DNA of 64,000 nucleotides from Bacillota bacterium (GCA_023436305.1 JAEZJQ010000016.1:10724-74723), one strand, 5' to 3'; shown: positions 1-9,056, counted from the stretch's first letter. The notes: generated from the letters alone by a model not told the origin. Program-made: numbers and translations.

Positions 1-1375
1 GTAAAGAATCCACCCACGTTCGGGCCCTTTCCAATTGCAGTTTCACTTGATCAAAAGCCGTTCCCCCAAAAGAAGTCCGCGCTCCAACCACATGGGCCAT
101 ATCCAGCGCCTCAAATACATCCTGAGCAATCAAATTTGAAGCCGCCTTAAATTCGGCCAAAGTGAGCTCTTCCAGACGTATCCCCCGGTCAATGCATTCT
201 TTAACCAATTTACCGGAGACTTCATGGGCCAACCGGAACGGTAATCCCTTCTTCGCCAAATAATCGGCCAAATCAGTGGCGTTCAAGTAACCGTCTTTGG
301 TGGCATCCAGCATTTTATCCCGCCGGAAGGAAAGGGTCTCAAGCATAGGGATGAAGATTTGCAAACAGCCCTTCACCGTATCAACGGCATCAAACAAGGT
401 CTCCTTATCTTCCTGCATATCCTTGTTATAAGCCAGCGGCAATCCTTTCATAACAGTTAATATGCCAATCAAATCACCGTAAACTCTCCCAGTCTTACCC
501 CGAATCAACTCGGCCACATCCGGATTCTTTTTTTGGGGCATGATACTGGACCCGGTGCTATAAGCATCATCCATTTCCACGAAACCAAACTCCATGGATG
601 ACCAGAGCACCAATTCCTCGCACCAGCGCGACAGGTGCATCATGATCAGCGAGGCATCAAAGATAAACTCCGCCACAAAATCCCGATCACTGACCGCATC
701 CAGACTGTTGGACGCTACCATGGGGACATCAAGTTCTTTCGCCACTTGTTGCCGGTCAATGGGAAAACCGGTTCCCGCCAGCGCCCCGGCGCCCAAAGGA
801 GAAACGGACACTCTTTTTAGGCAATCCTCCAGCCGCTCGTAATCCCGGCAGAACATTTCGAAATAGGCCAGCCAATGATGGCCCAGCAAAACCGGCTGAG
901 CACGTTGCAGATGGGTGTAGCCGGGTAGAATTGTTTCTTTTTCCCGTTCGGCGATGACGAGCAATACTTGAAACAGATTCACCAACAACCGCTTTATATC
1001 ATTAATTTCCTTGCGTAAGTAAAGCCGGCCATCCAGGGCCACCTGGTCGTTGCGGCTCCGGGCGGTATGCAATTTGTTGCCCAAAACGCCGATCTCTTGA
1101 ACCAGCAGCTTCTCCACATTCATATGAATATCTTCGGCGCCGGGTTCCCAGGTTACTTGTCCGGAATTGACTTTTTCAAGAATCTTCGTTAAACCGCCGA
1201 TGATGGTCTCCGCTTCTTGTTTGGAAACGATCCCGGTATCGCCCAGCATTCTGGCGTGGGCTATACTGCCCCGGATATCCTCTCCGGCCAACCGGCAGTC
1301 GAAATGGATCGAAGAATGAAAATCATCCATTAACGACGCCGTATCTTTTTGAAACCGTCCTCCCCAAGCTTTCAT
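1..1375 (-). CDS. argH: Argininosuccinate lyase (3' end cut by window edge)
   Basis: Argininosuccinate lyase splits argininosuccinate into arginine and fumarate, the last step of arginine synthesis. The frame opens at ATG 1375 behind a GGAGGG ribosome site and leaves the window after 457 codons. The family is usually about 460 residues, so only the extreme C-terminus is missing. The fumarase-superfamily signature GSSIMPQKKNPD lies near residues 272-283, and an HTARSRND block near 105-112. The last visible residues, TWVDSL, fit the family's C-terminal region. argG is not the upstream neighbour. A terminator at 1485-1515 separates it from the catabolic operon, so it probably has its own promoter in the ~110 bases before the start, where I could not pick a clear one. 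Confidence 0.95.
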   Translation of the reverse strand, partial: MKAWGGRFQKDTASLMDDFHSSIHFDCRLAGEDIRGSIAHARMLGDTGIVSKQEAETIIGGLTKILEKVNSGQVTWEPGAEDIHMNVEKLLVQEIGVLGNKLHTARSRNDQVALDGRLYLRKEINDIKRLLVNLFQVLLVIAEREKETILPGYTHLQRAQPVLLGHHWLAYFEMFCRDYERLEDCLKRVSVSPLGAGALAGTGFPIDRQQVAKELDVPMVASNSLDAVSDRDFVAEFIFDASLIMMHLSRWCEELVLWSSMEFGFVEMDDAYSTGSSIMPQKKNPDVAELIRGKTGRVYGDLIGILTVMKGLPLAYNKDMQEDKETLFDAVDTVKGCLQIFIPMLETLSFRRDKMLDATKDGYLNATDLADYLAKKGLPFRLAHEVSGKLVKECIDRGIRLEELTLAEFKAASNLIAQDVFEALDMAHVVGARTSFGGTAFDQVKLQLERARTWVDSL

Positions 1376-1484
1376 GAACCATCCCTCCGGTGGTTATTAA
1401 AATGTGACCGACAACAAAGAGAAAATATTCCACAAAAATAAGGAAAACCCTTTTTTCGCCAAGGAAAATCCATGTATACAGTAA

Positions 1485-1515
1485 GACAAAAAGCCCCCGC
1501 AGTTATGCGGAGACT
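1485..1515 (-). terminator. Intrinsic terminator after the aromatic-acid operon
   Basis: On the minus strand a 10-bp stem (1515-1506 with 1501-1492, two G-U pairs, four-base loop) is followed by a run of T at 1491-1485. It lies about 85 bases past the stop of the phenylacetate-CoA ligase gene and would end that transcript before argH. Confidence 0.75.
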
Positions 1516-1597
1516 CCTAATTTTCCACGAACCTTCCGTCTTGTATAGCTTAAGACCAGGAATGAGGCTCATATTGTCATCTTCAATTATTTTAAGT

Positions 1598-2905
1598 TTA
1601 CAGATCCCGTTCATCCATTACCCGCTTGGACTTCTTCTCACTGCGCGGCAATGTCCCTATGGGCACCACTTCCACTTCAATTTGAATGCCAATCCGTTTC
1701 TTAAAGTTATGAATAACGGCTTCTTGTAACTTCCCGAAATCCGCTCCGCTTTCCCCTTCCACCCGGAGCAACATATGATCGCGGGCTTCCACCTTGGTCA
1801 GTTTTACCTGATACTCACTACTGGCGCCCTTCGTCTCCTTAAGCATATCCTCGATCTGTCCGGGATAGATATTTACGGCCTTCACCTTGATCATGTCGTC
1901 ACTGCGTCCCAAAATACGGTCGATACGCGGATAAATACTGCCGCAGGGACAGGTTCCGGGGATAATCCGGGTCAAATCCCGGGTACGATAGCGAATTAAC
2001 GGCGCGCCTTCCTTGGTTAATGTAGTGATCACCAGTTCACCCAGTTCCCCATCGGGCAAAACCTCTCCGGTCAAAGGATTAATAATCTCAAAATACAGGA
2101 AATCGGACCAATAATGAATTCCCTGGTGAAATTTACAGTCAATGCCGATTCCCGGCCCATATATCTCAGTTAAACCATAAATATCATAAGTTTCAATTCC
2201 CAGTTCATCCTCGATCCGGGCCCGCAACTTATCTCCCCAGCGTTCTGAACCCATAATTCCTGTTTTAAGATGGATTTTATCTTTAAGATTCCGCCGGTTC
2301 ACTTCCTCCGCCAGCAGCAAAGCATACGAAGATGTGCTGCACAGCACGGTGGATTTCAGATCAGTCATCATCTGTAACTGTTTGTCCGTATTCCCAGGCC
2401 CCATGGGAATAGCCATGGCCCCCAAGTACTCCACACCCGCCTGAAACCCGATCCCCGCGGTCCATAACCCATATCCCGGTGTAATCTGGACCCGATCCTC
2501 TTTAGTCAACCCGGCGAAAACATAGCAACGGGCGAACATCAGCGCCCAATCCGCCACATCCTTTTTGGTATACGGAATAATTATCGGCTGCCCGGTGGTT
2601 CCCGAAGAAGAATGGATACGCACCACATCCTGATCCGGCACAGCCTGTAACCCCAGTGGATACGCTTCCCGCAACTCCTCTTTGGTGGTAAACGGCAACT
2701 TCGCCAGATCATCCAGCGTCCGGAAAGATTCCGGCTGAAACCCCGCCGCTTCCAATTTACGGCAGTAAAAAGAGTTTTGATACCCAAATACCCTTTCCAA
2801 CAACCGTTTTATCGAATTAAACCAAAATACCGTCGTATCCGCGCTCGTTAACCGGGAATACATTGCGTCATGAAAGTCTTCGTATTCCGGATGTTTGCTA
2901 ATCAT
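1598..2905 (-). CDS. paaK: Phenylacetate-CoA ligase family protein (aryl-acetate:CoA ligase, AMP-forming)
   Basis: An adenylate-forming enzyme that joins phenylacetate or a related aryl acid to CoA. It may also run in reverse to gain ATP. It is 435 residues long, normal for the PaaK family. The phosphate-binding loop SSSGTTGQP sits at residues 99-107, and YGLTEIYGPG, the adenylate-binding region, near 240. The C-terminal lid domain contains GRSDDMIKVKAVNIYPGQIE. Start is ATG 2905 behind AGGGGGA. It is the last gene of a co-oriented set after iorA and iorB, which make aryl-acetyl-CoA from aromatic 2-oxo acids, so the set probably ferments aromatic amino acids. Which aryl acid it prefers (phenylacetate, indoleacetate, hydroxyphenylacetate) cannot be read from the sequence. 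Confidence 0.9.
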   Translation of the reverse strand: MISKHPEYEDFHDAMYSRLTSADTTVFWFNSIKRLLERVFGYQNSFYCRKLEAAGFQPESFRTLDDLAKLPFTTKEELREAYPLGLQAVPDQDVVRIHSSSGTTGQPIIIPYTKKDVADWALMFARCYVFAGLTKEDRVQITPGYGLWTAGIGFQAGVEYLGAMAIPMGPGNTDKQLQMMTDLKSTVLCSTSSYALLLAEEVNRRNLKDKIHLKTGIMGSERWGDKLRARIEDELGIETYDIYGLTEIYGPGIGIDCKFHQGIHYWSDFLYFEIINPLTGEVLPDGELGELVITTLTKEGAPLIRYRTRDLTRIIPGTCPCGSIYPRIDRILGRSDDMIKVKAVNIYPGQIEDMLKETKGASSEYQVKLTKVEARDHMLLRVEGESGADFGKLQEAVIHNFKKRIGIQIEVEVVPIGTLPRSEKKSKRVMDERDL

Positions 2906-3022
2906 TGTCGTTCCCCCTAATGAAGGGTAAAAGGTGAAATTAGAAGTTTCGGCCTTTACTCTTCACGTTTTATTTGGCCATCATATCTTTAATCCTAATT
3001 TTCACCCTTCACACTTCAAATT

Positions 3023-3613
3023 TCAAACTTTTATTTCCCTTCCCAGCTCAAAAGCTTTTTCGTTAACAGCTCTGGCCCGTTCAGGCACCATATCCAGCAA
3101 AACGGCTTTTATTTCGTCCGCTGTTACCGGAAGCAATCCGGTGCTCGCCAGAGCTCCAAGCATGACGGAATTGACGGTCCGGTAATTTCCGGCGACGGTT
3201 GCCAATTCAAAAGCATTAATAAACATCATTTGTACCGGTAACGCGCATAGATATTTTTTGATATCATCCAGCGGGTAAGCCGAAGTTCCCAAAGCTACTG
3301 TGACAGGGCGAATGGGGTGGATATTCACCAGTCCGATCCCGGATGATTTAATGAGCCCGCAAGCTCTTTGCGCTTCCGCCGGTTCGAAACCCAACAAGAT
3401 ATCGGCGCCCTGATTCCCTATCAGCGGTCCGAAGTCCTTGGCCCCGATCCGGACATGGCTCTGTACCGAGCCTTCCCGTTGCGCCATTCCAATAGTTTCA
3501 GCCGTCCGAACCGTCAATCCGGCGTTTAAAGCCGCCTGTCCCAGCACCCGCGACGCTAGAACCGTACCTTGCCCGCCAACACCGGCAATCAAGATATCCA
3601 TTTTTTCAAACAC
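3023..3613 (-). CDS. iorB: Indolepyruvate:ferredoxin oxidoreductase, beta subunit
   Basis: This is the small subunit of the thiamine-pyrophosphate enzyme that oxidatively decarboxylates aromatic 2-oxo acids to aryl-acetyl-CoA with ferredoxin as acceptor. At 196 residues it is typical of IorB. The N-terminal DILIAGVGGQGTVLASR matches the pyruvate-ferredoxin-oxidoreductase gamma-type fold. The chosen start is GTG 3613, nine bases after GGAGGG; ATG 3601 is a possible alternative. It lies downstream of iorA across a 181-base gap rich in short degenerate repeats. Its stop codon is the first of a series of TTTGAA-like words that continue into the intergenic space. Confidence 0.92.
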   Translation of the reverse strand: MFEKMDILIAGVGGQGTVLASRVLGQAALNAGLTVRTAETIGMAQREGSVQSHVRIGAKDFGPLIGNQGADILLGFEPAEAQRACGLIKSSGIGLVNIHPIRPVTVALGTSAYPLDDIKKYLCALPVQMMFINAFELATVAGNYRTVNSVMLGALASTGLLPVTADEIKAVLLDMVPERARAVNEKAFELGREIKV

Positions 3614-3635
3614 CGATAATAGCCCTCCAATTTAA

Positions 3636-3794
3636 AATCAATTACAAGTTATTCAGTTACAAGTCACGAGTAACCACAAGTTATTGAGTTACGAGTTACA
3701 ATTTTTAGTCAAAAAGATTCGTTCAAGATATTCTATGATTTCATCGTTACGATCGTCATTCAAGCTTTCCATTTCAAACTTCATACTTCAAACC
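3636..3794. repeat. Degenerate short direct repeats between iorA and iorB
   Basis: Two near-identical ~20-base units (ACAAGTTATT followed by AGTTAC and AGT) occur around 3649-3670 and 3680-3701. After them comes a CTTCAAA-type tract that runs into the iorA stop codon. No ORF or promoter is evident. Related low-complexity tracts occur at 2930-3022, 22980-23040 and 32890-32990. Confidence 0.5.
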
Positions 3795-5603
3795 TCAAAC
3801 TTCCGTAATCGCGCCCTTCGGGCAGATGTAGCCACATAGCCCACAGCCGTGACAGGCCGGGCTAATCTGAATTCCGTCTTGTTCCCCGGTTTCACGGTAA
3901 AAGGCCGGGCAACCCAGTTCCCGGAGGCAGAGGCCGCAATTGGAACATAACTCGCGGTCAATCCGGAAGCGCCGCGATGGGCGAAAAGTATTGGCACAAG
4001 GTGTCCGCATGACGACAGCCGCTACTCCGGGGAATTCCAAAGCCCGTCGTACCACGGACTCCGCCGCCTTTAATTCGAGAGGATTGACCGTTTCCACGAA
4101 TTGTACTCCACAGGCTTTCAAAATGGCCACCAAATCAATGGCCGTTCCAATATCTCCATTGGCGCATTTGCCGATGCCCGGGTGAGGCTGATGTCCGGTC
4201 ATGGCGGTGGTACTATTATCAAGGATTATCATCTTGATGGGATGCCGATTATATACAGCGTTAATCACCCCGGGAATCCCGGTATGAAAAAACGTCGAAT
4301 CTCCGATAAAGGCAATCACCGGACGCTCCGGTTCGGTTCGTAACAACCCTTGGGCAATGGTCAGACCGGCGCCCATGCATAGGCAGGTGTCCACCATAGC
4401 CAAAGGCGGAGCATTTCCCAATGTATAACAGCCGATATCACCGGTGTAAATTGCATTCCGCCCTTTGGTGGCCTTTTTCACGGCATAAAAGGAAGCCCGA
4501 TGAGAACAACCGGCGCATAAAACCGGAGGGCGAACCGGCAATTCCGGAACTTTACCTTCGCTAACAGCCGGAACCCCATCGGCAACCCCCGAAATCTTCG
4601 CCAAAACACCAGCCAGTAATCCGGCGCTATACTCCCCGGCCCGTGGCAGTTCACCGGAATGTTTGCCGTGAATTCTGCCCCGGAAACCAACTTGTCCGGC
4701 CACCGTGATCAATCCGTCTTCCAATACCGGATCAAGTTCCTCAATCACCACCACTTCTTCCACCTGGTTTAAGAAATCCCGGGCTATCGAAACCGGAAAC
4801 GGGTGAGGATTTCCAATCTTCAAAACGGTGGGTTTAATTCCTAAAACCGCCGCCGCTTCCTGGGCATATAACGCCGCAACTCCGCCCGTTACAATGCCCA
4901 GTTTGGTTCCGGTTTGAATCCGGTTCCAGTGACTAGCGCTAAATTCTTGGGCTAATTTTATCTGTTGCTCTTCGAGCCATTGGTGTTTAAGGAAAGAAAG
5001 GCGGGGAAAGATCACCCACTTGGAGTCCTTCACGAATCCATCCGGTTTGTGAACCGGGACTTCCGAATATTCGATCCCGGCGGTGGCATGGCAGACCCGG
5101 GTCGTGGGCCGTAAGAAAACCGGGATACCGTAACGATGGGATAATTCGAATGCATCCTTGACCATTGCTATAGCTTCTTCGGGTGAGGAAGGATCAAAAA
5201 CCGGTAATTTGGCAAATTTGGCAAATGATCGGGTATCCTGTTCGGTTTGGGAAGAATGAGGCCCGGGATCATCGGCCACCGCTACCACTAAAGCGCCTTT
5301 AACACCGATATATGCCAAGCTCATCAGCGGATCGCTCGCCACATTCAAGCCAACCTGCTTCATGGCCACCAGACTGTATGCCCCGGAATAAGCCGCCCCG
5401 GCCGCCACTTCCATGGCCACCTTTTCATTCACCGACCATTCCACATAATAATCAAACTCGGAAACGTGTTCGTCGGACCATTCCGCCAGCGTCCCGATAA
5501 TCTCCGATGAAGGGGTTCCGGGATACGCAGCCGCGAAATTCAATCCGGCCTCAACCGCCCCCCGGGCGATAGCTTCATTTCCCATTAATAGTTTTTTGAT
5601 CAA
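3795..5603 (-). CDS. iorA: Indolepyruvate:ferredoxin oxidoreductase, alpha subunit
   Basis: The catalytic subunit of the aromatic 2-oxo acid:ferredoxin oxidoreductase, 602 residues, normal for IorA. It shows the N-terminal pyrimidine-binding domain starting GNEAIARGAVEAG. The thiamine-diphosphate half contains CAGCSHR, GDIGCYTLG near residue 383 and GDSTFFHTG near 431. A C-terminal two-cluster ferredoxin domain (from about residue 547) carries CSNCGLC and CHGCGLCGYICP. The start is TTG 5603, six bases after GAGGTGA. It lies 52 bases behind ecfT and ahead of iorB and the CoA ligase. The transporter genes upstream encode a TrpP-like substrate subunit, so indolepyruvate from tryptophan is a plausible substrate. 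Confidence 0.95.
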   Translation of the reverse strand: MIKKLLMGNEAIARGAVEAGLNFAAAYPGTPSSEIIGTLAEWSDEHVSEFDYYVEWSVNEKVAMEVAAGAAYSGAYSLVAMKQVGLNVASDPLMSLAYIGVKGALVVAVADDPGPHSSQTEQDTRSFAKFAKLPVFDPSSPEEAIAMVKDAFELSHRYGIPVFLRPTTRVCHATAGIEYSEVPVHKPDGFVKDSKWVIFPRLSFLKHQWLEEQQIKLAQEFSASHWNRIQTGTKLGIVTGGVAALYAQEAAAVLGIKPTVLKIGNPHPFPVSIARDFLNQVEEVVVIEELDPVLEDGLITVAGQVGFRGRIHGKHSGELPRAGEYSAGLLAGVLAKISGVADGVPAVSEGKVPELPVRPPVLCAGCSHRASFYAVKKATKGRNAIYTGDIGCYTLGNAPPLAMVDTCLCMGAGLTIAQGLLRTEPERPVIAFIGDSTFFHTGIPGVINAVYNRHPIKMIILDNSTTAMTGHQPHPGIGKCANGDIGTAIDLVAILKACGVQFVETVNPLELKAAESVVRRALEFPGVAAVVMRTPCANTFRPSRRFRIDRELCSNCGLCLRELGCPAFYRETGEQDGIQISPACHGCGLCGYICPKGAITEV

Positions 5604-5655
5604 CGAAAGTCACCTCAAAAAATAATGCATTATTTGTCAGACATTCGAGAATAAC

Positions 5656-6447
5656 TCATACCGCCCATCCCAGCAACCGAAACGAAACCGCCGCCAAAAC
5701 CAAAATAACACAACCAGCGCCGGCAAAATAATCAGCCGGGCCAAAGTTCAACCGGCGCAAATAAGTCCGGGGGCCCAGGCCATAACCCCGGGTTTCCATA
5801 GCTATGGCCAAACGTTCCGCTTTTTTTAAGGCAATAATCACCAGAGGAGTTATCAAAGGCAAATACGCTTTCACCTGTTTGACCGGGTTTTTGGAAGTCA
5901 TTTCAAATGCCCGCGTTTTTTGAGCTTGCAAGATGTTTTCAATTTCCACAAAAAGCGTGGGAATGAAACGCAATGAAGTGACAAACATTAACGCGTATTG
6001 ATAAGGAACTTTTAAGCGTTCGACTATCACCATTACCAAATCCCGCGATTGGGTCGTTGCCATTATCAAAGGCAACGAAAGCCCAAACACCGACATTCTG
6101 GCCACCATAACCAGCCCAATCATTAAACTATCGCGGTTAATGACCCCCAGCCAACCCAATACGGGAATATTCCTTGGAATATAACGTAACAATTCAGGAC
6201 CGTCATGGGAAAATAAAAGTTGCAAAACCATCATAAATAATCCGGCAAAAAACAACAAACGGCAATACGCCCAAAAAATAGTCGTCGCTTTGGCCAAACG
6301 GAATAACAGATAAATCAACCCAATCACGGCCATTAAAATAAATAAATTAGAAAAGACGATCCCCAGGCAAAAAAAGCAACATAACCCGATAAGTTTGGTC
6401 ATCGGATGGAAACGGTGGATCGGTGAATTCGTCGCCAAATATTCCAT
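5656..6447 (-). CDS. ecfT: ECF transporter transmembrane subunit EcfT
   Basis: The membrane coupling subunit of an energy-coupling-factor importer, linking the two ATPases to the substrate-binding S component. It is 263 residues with several hydrophobic segments in the first ~130 residues. The cytoplasmic coupling region carries ETRGYGLGPRT near residue 226, a form of the A-R-G ATPase-contact motif, with a related QKTRAFEM near 178. ATG 6447 follows GAGGTG. It is the fourth gene of the trpP-ecfA-ecfA-ecfT series, 17 bases behind the second ATPase gene, and is followed by iorA. Confidence 0.9.
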   Translation of the reverse strand: MEYLATNSPIHRFHPMTKLIGLCCFFCLGIVFSNLFILMAVIGLIYLLFRLAKATTIFWAYCRLLFFAGLFMMVLQLLFSHDGPELLRYIPRNIPVLGWLGVINRDSLMIGLVMVARMSVFGLSLPLIMATTQSRDLVMVIVERLKVPYQYALMFVTSLRFIPTLFVEIENILQAQKTRAFEMTSKNPVKQVKAYLPLITPLVIIALKKAERLAIAMETRGYGLGPRTYLRRLNFGPADYFAGAGCVILVLAAVSFRLLGWAV

Positions 6448-6464
6448 AAAAACACCTCATTAAA

Positions 6465-7316
6465 TCATACGGCTTCGAGTGATTCTTGAATTGTATGACC
6501 TTTTAACCGGAAAACTTCCAGTAATTCATCAACACTGATAATATCACCGGGTATGTTATAATTGCCGAGCAGTTGCGCCAAGCGCGTAATTTGCGGCGGT
6601 TTTAGATGCGTTTCAGCCAACAGGGCATCTTGTGATAATACCTCACGAGGTGTTCCGTCCGCTAATATCTCACCTTTTCCCATCAGAATAACCCGTTTTG
6701 CATACAAAGCCACCAACTCCATATCATGAGTGATGAAAATAATCGTATGCCCCCGATGGTTTAAAGCCGCCACCAAATCCATGATCTGAATCGCTTCGTG
6801 ATAATCCTGCCCGGTGGTAGGCTCATCCAAAATTAAAATCTCTGGCTCCATGGCCAATACCGAAGCCAGCGCCACTCGTTGCCGTTGCCCCTTGCTTAAG
6901 GATAATGGCGACTCCGCCCGCAAATGTTTAATTCCCACTTTCTCCATGGCTGTCTCAGTCCGATGCCCGATTTCTTCCGGTGTTAGTTTTAAGTTACCAG
7001 GGCCAAATGCCACTTCTTTTTCCACGCTACTTAAAAATAACTGATGATCCGGGTTTTGAAACACATAACCTACTTTTTGAGCAAGTTGGGCAATGGATTG
7101 CTCACTGGTATCCCGGCCGTTAATCAAAATACTGCCGGACTCGGGCCGTAATAACCCGATTAAATGTTTTACCAAGGTCGTTTTACCGGCCCCATTTTGC
7201 CCGATAACCGCCAAAAAATCTCCCTTTTTAATCTCCAGATTGATTCCATTAAGAGCTATCTTTTCATTACCGTAACGTTGCGTTAATTCATTAATTTTAA
7301 TAATATTCACAGCCAT
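6465..7316 (-). CDS. ecfA: ECF transporter ATPase EcfA (second copy)
   Basis: ATP-binding subunit of the energy-coupling-factor importer, 283 residues. Walker A is GQNGAGKTTL near residue 38, the Q-loop is YVFQNPDHQLF, the ABC signature is LSKGQRQRVALAS near 139, and Walker B is ILILDEPT near 160, with a switch histidine in FITHDMEL. Its ATG lies two bases after the stop of the first ATPase gene, so the two are very likely translated together and form the usual heterodimer. Confidence 0.92.
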   Translation of the reverse strand: MAVNIIKINELTQRYGNEKIALNGINLEIKKGDFLAVIGQNGAGKTTLVKHLIGLLRPESGSILINGRDTSEQSIAQLAQKVGYVFQNPDHQLFLSSVEKEVAFGPGNLKLTPEEIGHRTETAMEKVGIKHLRAESPLSLSKGQRQRVALASVLAMEPEILILDEPTTGQDYHEAIQIMDLVAALNHRGHTIIFITHDMELVALYAKRVILMGKGEILADGTPREVLSQDALLAETHLKPPQITRLAQLLGNYNIPGDIISVDELLEVFRLKGHTIQESLEAV

Positions 7317-7318
7317 CT

Positions 7319-8197
7319 CTACTCATCATCCTCGCCTTTTAGGAGAACCTCCAACTGTTCATGGGCTTTATCCAGCGTCACCGGGAGTTCTCCCTCATTC
7401 TCATGAAACAATCCCAATTTCCCAAAAAATTCAGTAACTTGAGGCGGTTTTAATCCAAGAGATTGAATCTTCCGCCATTCTTTAAAAATTTTTACCGGTT
7501 CATCATTCATCACGATTTGGCCGTTTTCCATAATCAGCAACCGGTCGCAAAAACGGGCCAAGTGTTCCATTTTATGTTCAATGATGATGATTGTAACCCC
7601 GAATTCCGCATTTAATTTTTCTAAAACCGCAAATACTTCGTCGGTGCCCACCGGGTCTAATTCCGCGGTAGGTTCATCCAGGACAATAATTTCCGGCCGC
7701 ATGGCCAAAACCGCCGCGATTGCTACTCTTTGTTTTTGCCCGCCGGATAACGACTCGATGGTGGCATGCCGCAAGTGCTCTATCCCTACTGATTTTAAGG
7801 CGAATTCTATCCGAAACAAAATTTCCTCCGGAGCCACTGCTTGATTCTCCGGTCCAAAAGCCAGTTCTTCCTCAACACTCGCCGAAACCAACTGCGATTC
7901 GGGATCTTGAAACACTGAACCCACCCATCGGGAAATCTCCTGGCCGGAAAGATCGAAAACGGATTGCCCTTTTATGGATACATCTCCACAATAAGTTCCT
8001 TCGAGAAAATAAGGAATAATGCCATTTATGCAATACGATAAAGTTGTCTTCCCGGCGCCCGTTGAACCGGTGATACCGATAAATTCTCCTTTACCGACCG
8101 AAAGCTGAATTGAGTGAAGCGCCGGTTTATTGGAACCGTTATAAGTGAAACTTAGATCCTTGATTTCGATAATTCCATCCCGGTTCAACATACTCAA
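7319..8197 (-). CDS. ecfA: ECF transporter ATPase EcfA (first copy)
   Basis: ATP-binding subunit of the ECF importer, partner of the ATPase at 6465. Walker A is GSTGAGKTTLSYCING, the signature is LSGGQKQRVAIAA, and Walker B is IIVLDEPTAELDP. The longest frame begins at 8242. I prefer TTG 8197, because GGAGG lies eight bases before it and the extra upstream residues (WKNCCRLHLVEVF) are unlike the family. ATG 8191 is the other option. The C-terminal ~50 residues form the acidic extension common in EcfA. It sits 66 bases behind the S-component gene. Confidence 0.9.
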   Translation of the reverse strand: MSMLNRDGIIEIKDLSFTYNGSNKPALHSIQLSVGKGEFIGITGSTGAGKTTLSYCINGIIPYFLEGTYCGDVSIKGQSVFDLSGQEISRWVGSVFQDPESQLVSASVEEELAFGPENQAVAPEEILFRIEFALKSVGIEHLRHATIESLSGGQKQRVAIAAVLAMRPEIIVLDEPTAELDPVGTDEVFAVLEKLNAEFGVTIIIIEHKMEHLARFCDRLLIMENGQIVMNDEPVKIFKEWRKIQSLGLKPPQVTEFFGKLGLFHENEGELPVTLDKAHEQLEVLLKGEDDE

Positions 8198-8263
8198 AAT
8201 GAAAACCTCCACCAAATGGAGGCGGCAGCAGTTTTTCCACAAAAACCACCGCCGTCCCGTGAT

Positions 8264-8794
8264 CTACTTCTTTAAAAGTTTCTTGGCCGGAAAATAAAGA
8301 ACTTGAGCAATAACTGCATTCAATACGGTTAACGTAAATACTGTTATTAACATCTGGGCGATAACCGCCACCGGTACCAAACGAAAAATATAATAAACTC
8401 CTACAAAAGTTAAACCGCTGGCTAACGTGGCCAAGGCGGTACTAATCAAAGGCGTTAATACAAAAGTTTTATTTTTCGGTTCCAACAAATAAATAATCCC
8501 TAAACAAACGACAGCACCAACCGGTTCACTCACAAAATTCACGGGATAACCGGCCTTGGAGGATACCATGCAAACCAAACCGGCTACAATACCAATGCCC
8601 ACAGCGACTCCAAATTTAGGCCGGATTAATACTATGGCCAGACAATACATGGCAATCGCGAAATTAGGAGTAATTCCAAACATGGGGGGAACAGTTAACC
8701 GGATTACCGCCCCTGCGGCAATCAAAAGCGCCGTTACCGTTAAATCAATAGCCTTCAACCCTTTTTTCTCAACTACTCTCGTCTCAACACTCAT
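8264..8794 (-). CDS. trpP: ECF transporter S component, TrpP-like (probable tryptophan importer)
   Basis: Substrate-binding membrane subunit of the ECF importer, 176 residues with about five to six hydrophobic segments. Residues 24-47 (AAGAVIRLTVPPMFGITPNF) and the later GIVAGLV and NFVSEPVGA blocks resemble TrpP of Bacillus, for which tryptophan uptake is established. I compared from memory, so the substrate is inference. ATG 8794 follows AGGAGGAG. It is the first gene of the ECF-ior-paaK operon and lies behind a long leader with its own promoter and terminator, so its expression is probably switched by attenuation. Confidence 0.75.
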   Translation of the reverse strand: MSVETRVVEKKGLKAIDLTVTALLIAAGAVIRLTVPPMFGITPNFAIAMYCLAIVLIRPKFGVAVGIGIVAGLVCMVSSKAGYPVNFVSEPVGAVVCLGIIYLLEPKNKTFVLTPLISTALATLASGLTFVGVYYIFRLVPVAVIAQMLITVFTLTVLNAVIAQVLYFPAKKLLKK

Positions 8795-9056
8795 TACTAC
8801 TCCTCCTAAAATAATTAAATTTATTATACGCCGCGCGCGCCCATACGGCGTACAGTCACGGCACTTTCACCGGCGAACCCGGAATAATAAAAGCCAGGCA
8901 AGAAGCACCTGGCTTTACAAAACGGATTAATTTAAGCAATTAACGTCTGCGCCACTGTACTGTTCTTCAACTCATCTCAACTTCTTTAACAATGAACTTC
9001 CGTATTACAGCTCTCATTTCTTGTTAAAAACTCAACTCATATACCATACTACTTTT
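8795..9056 (-). promoter_or_regulatory. Structured ~260-nt leader of the trpP-ecf-ior-paaK operon, candidate attenuator
   Basis: Reading the minus strand from the predicted start of transcription near 9056, the leader holds the following. There are several GAG triplets a few bases apart (clusters near 9033-9042, 9019-9012 and 8982-8968). An 8-bp stem pairs 9028-9021 with 8991-8984. An AT-rich hairpin lies near 8945-8918, and a terminator hairpin at 8916-8890. A GC-rich hairpin lies near 8850-8826. GTACAGT near 8962 is complementary to ACTGTAC near 8852, which would enclose the terminator. I see no T-box consensus. The GAG spacing recalls TRAP sites but is not the regular eleven-fold array. 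Confidence 0.55.
8880..8916 (-). terminator. Leader terminator (attenuator) ahead of trpP
   Basis: A perfect 9-bp stem, 8916-8908 with 8898-8890, has a nine-base loop and continues into TTTTATTATT on the minus strand. It lies inside the leader, downstream of the promoter at 9063-9091 and upstream of trpP. It therefore fits conditional termination better than the end of the phosphatase gene at 9215. Confidence 0.75.

Noticed and set aside
594..842. Plus-strand ORFs inside argH
   Set aside because: Antisense shadows of a clear conserved gene; no ribosome site.
8941..9056. T-box riboswitch in the trpP leader
   Set aside because: The conserved TGGNACCGCG T-box sequence is absent, and no specifier-type stem I could recognise is present.
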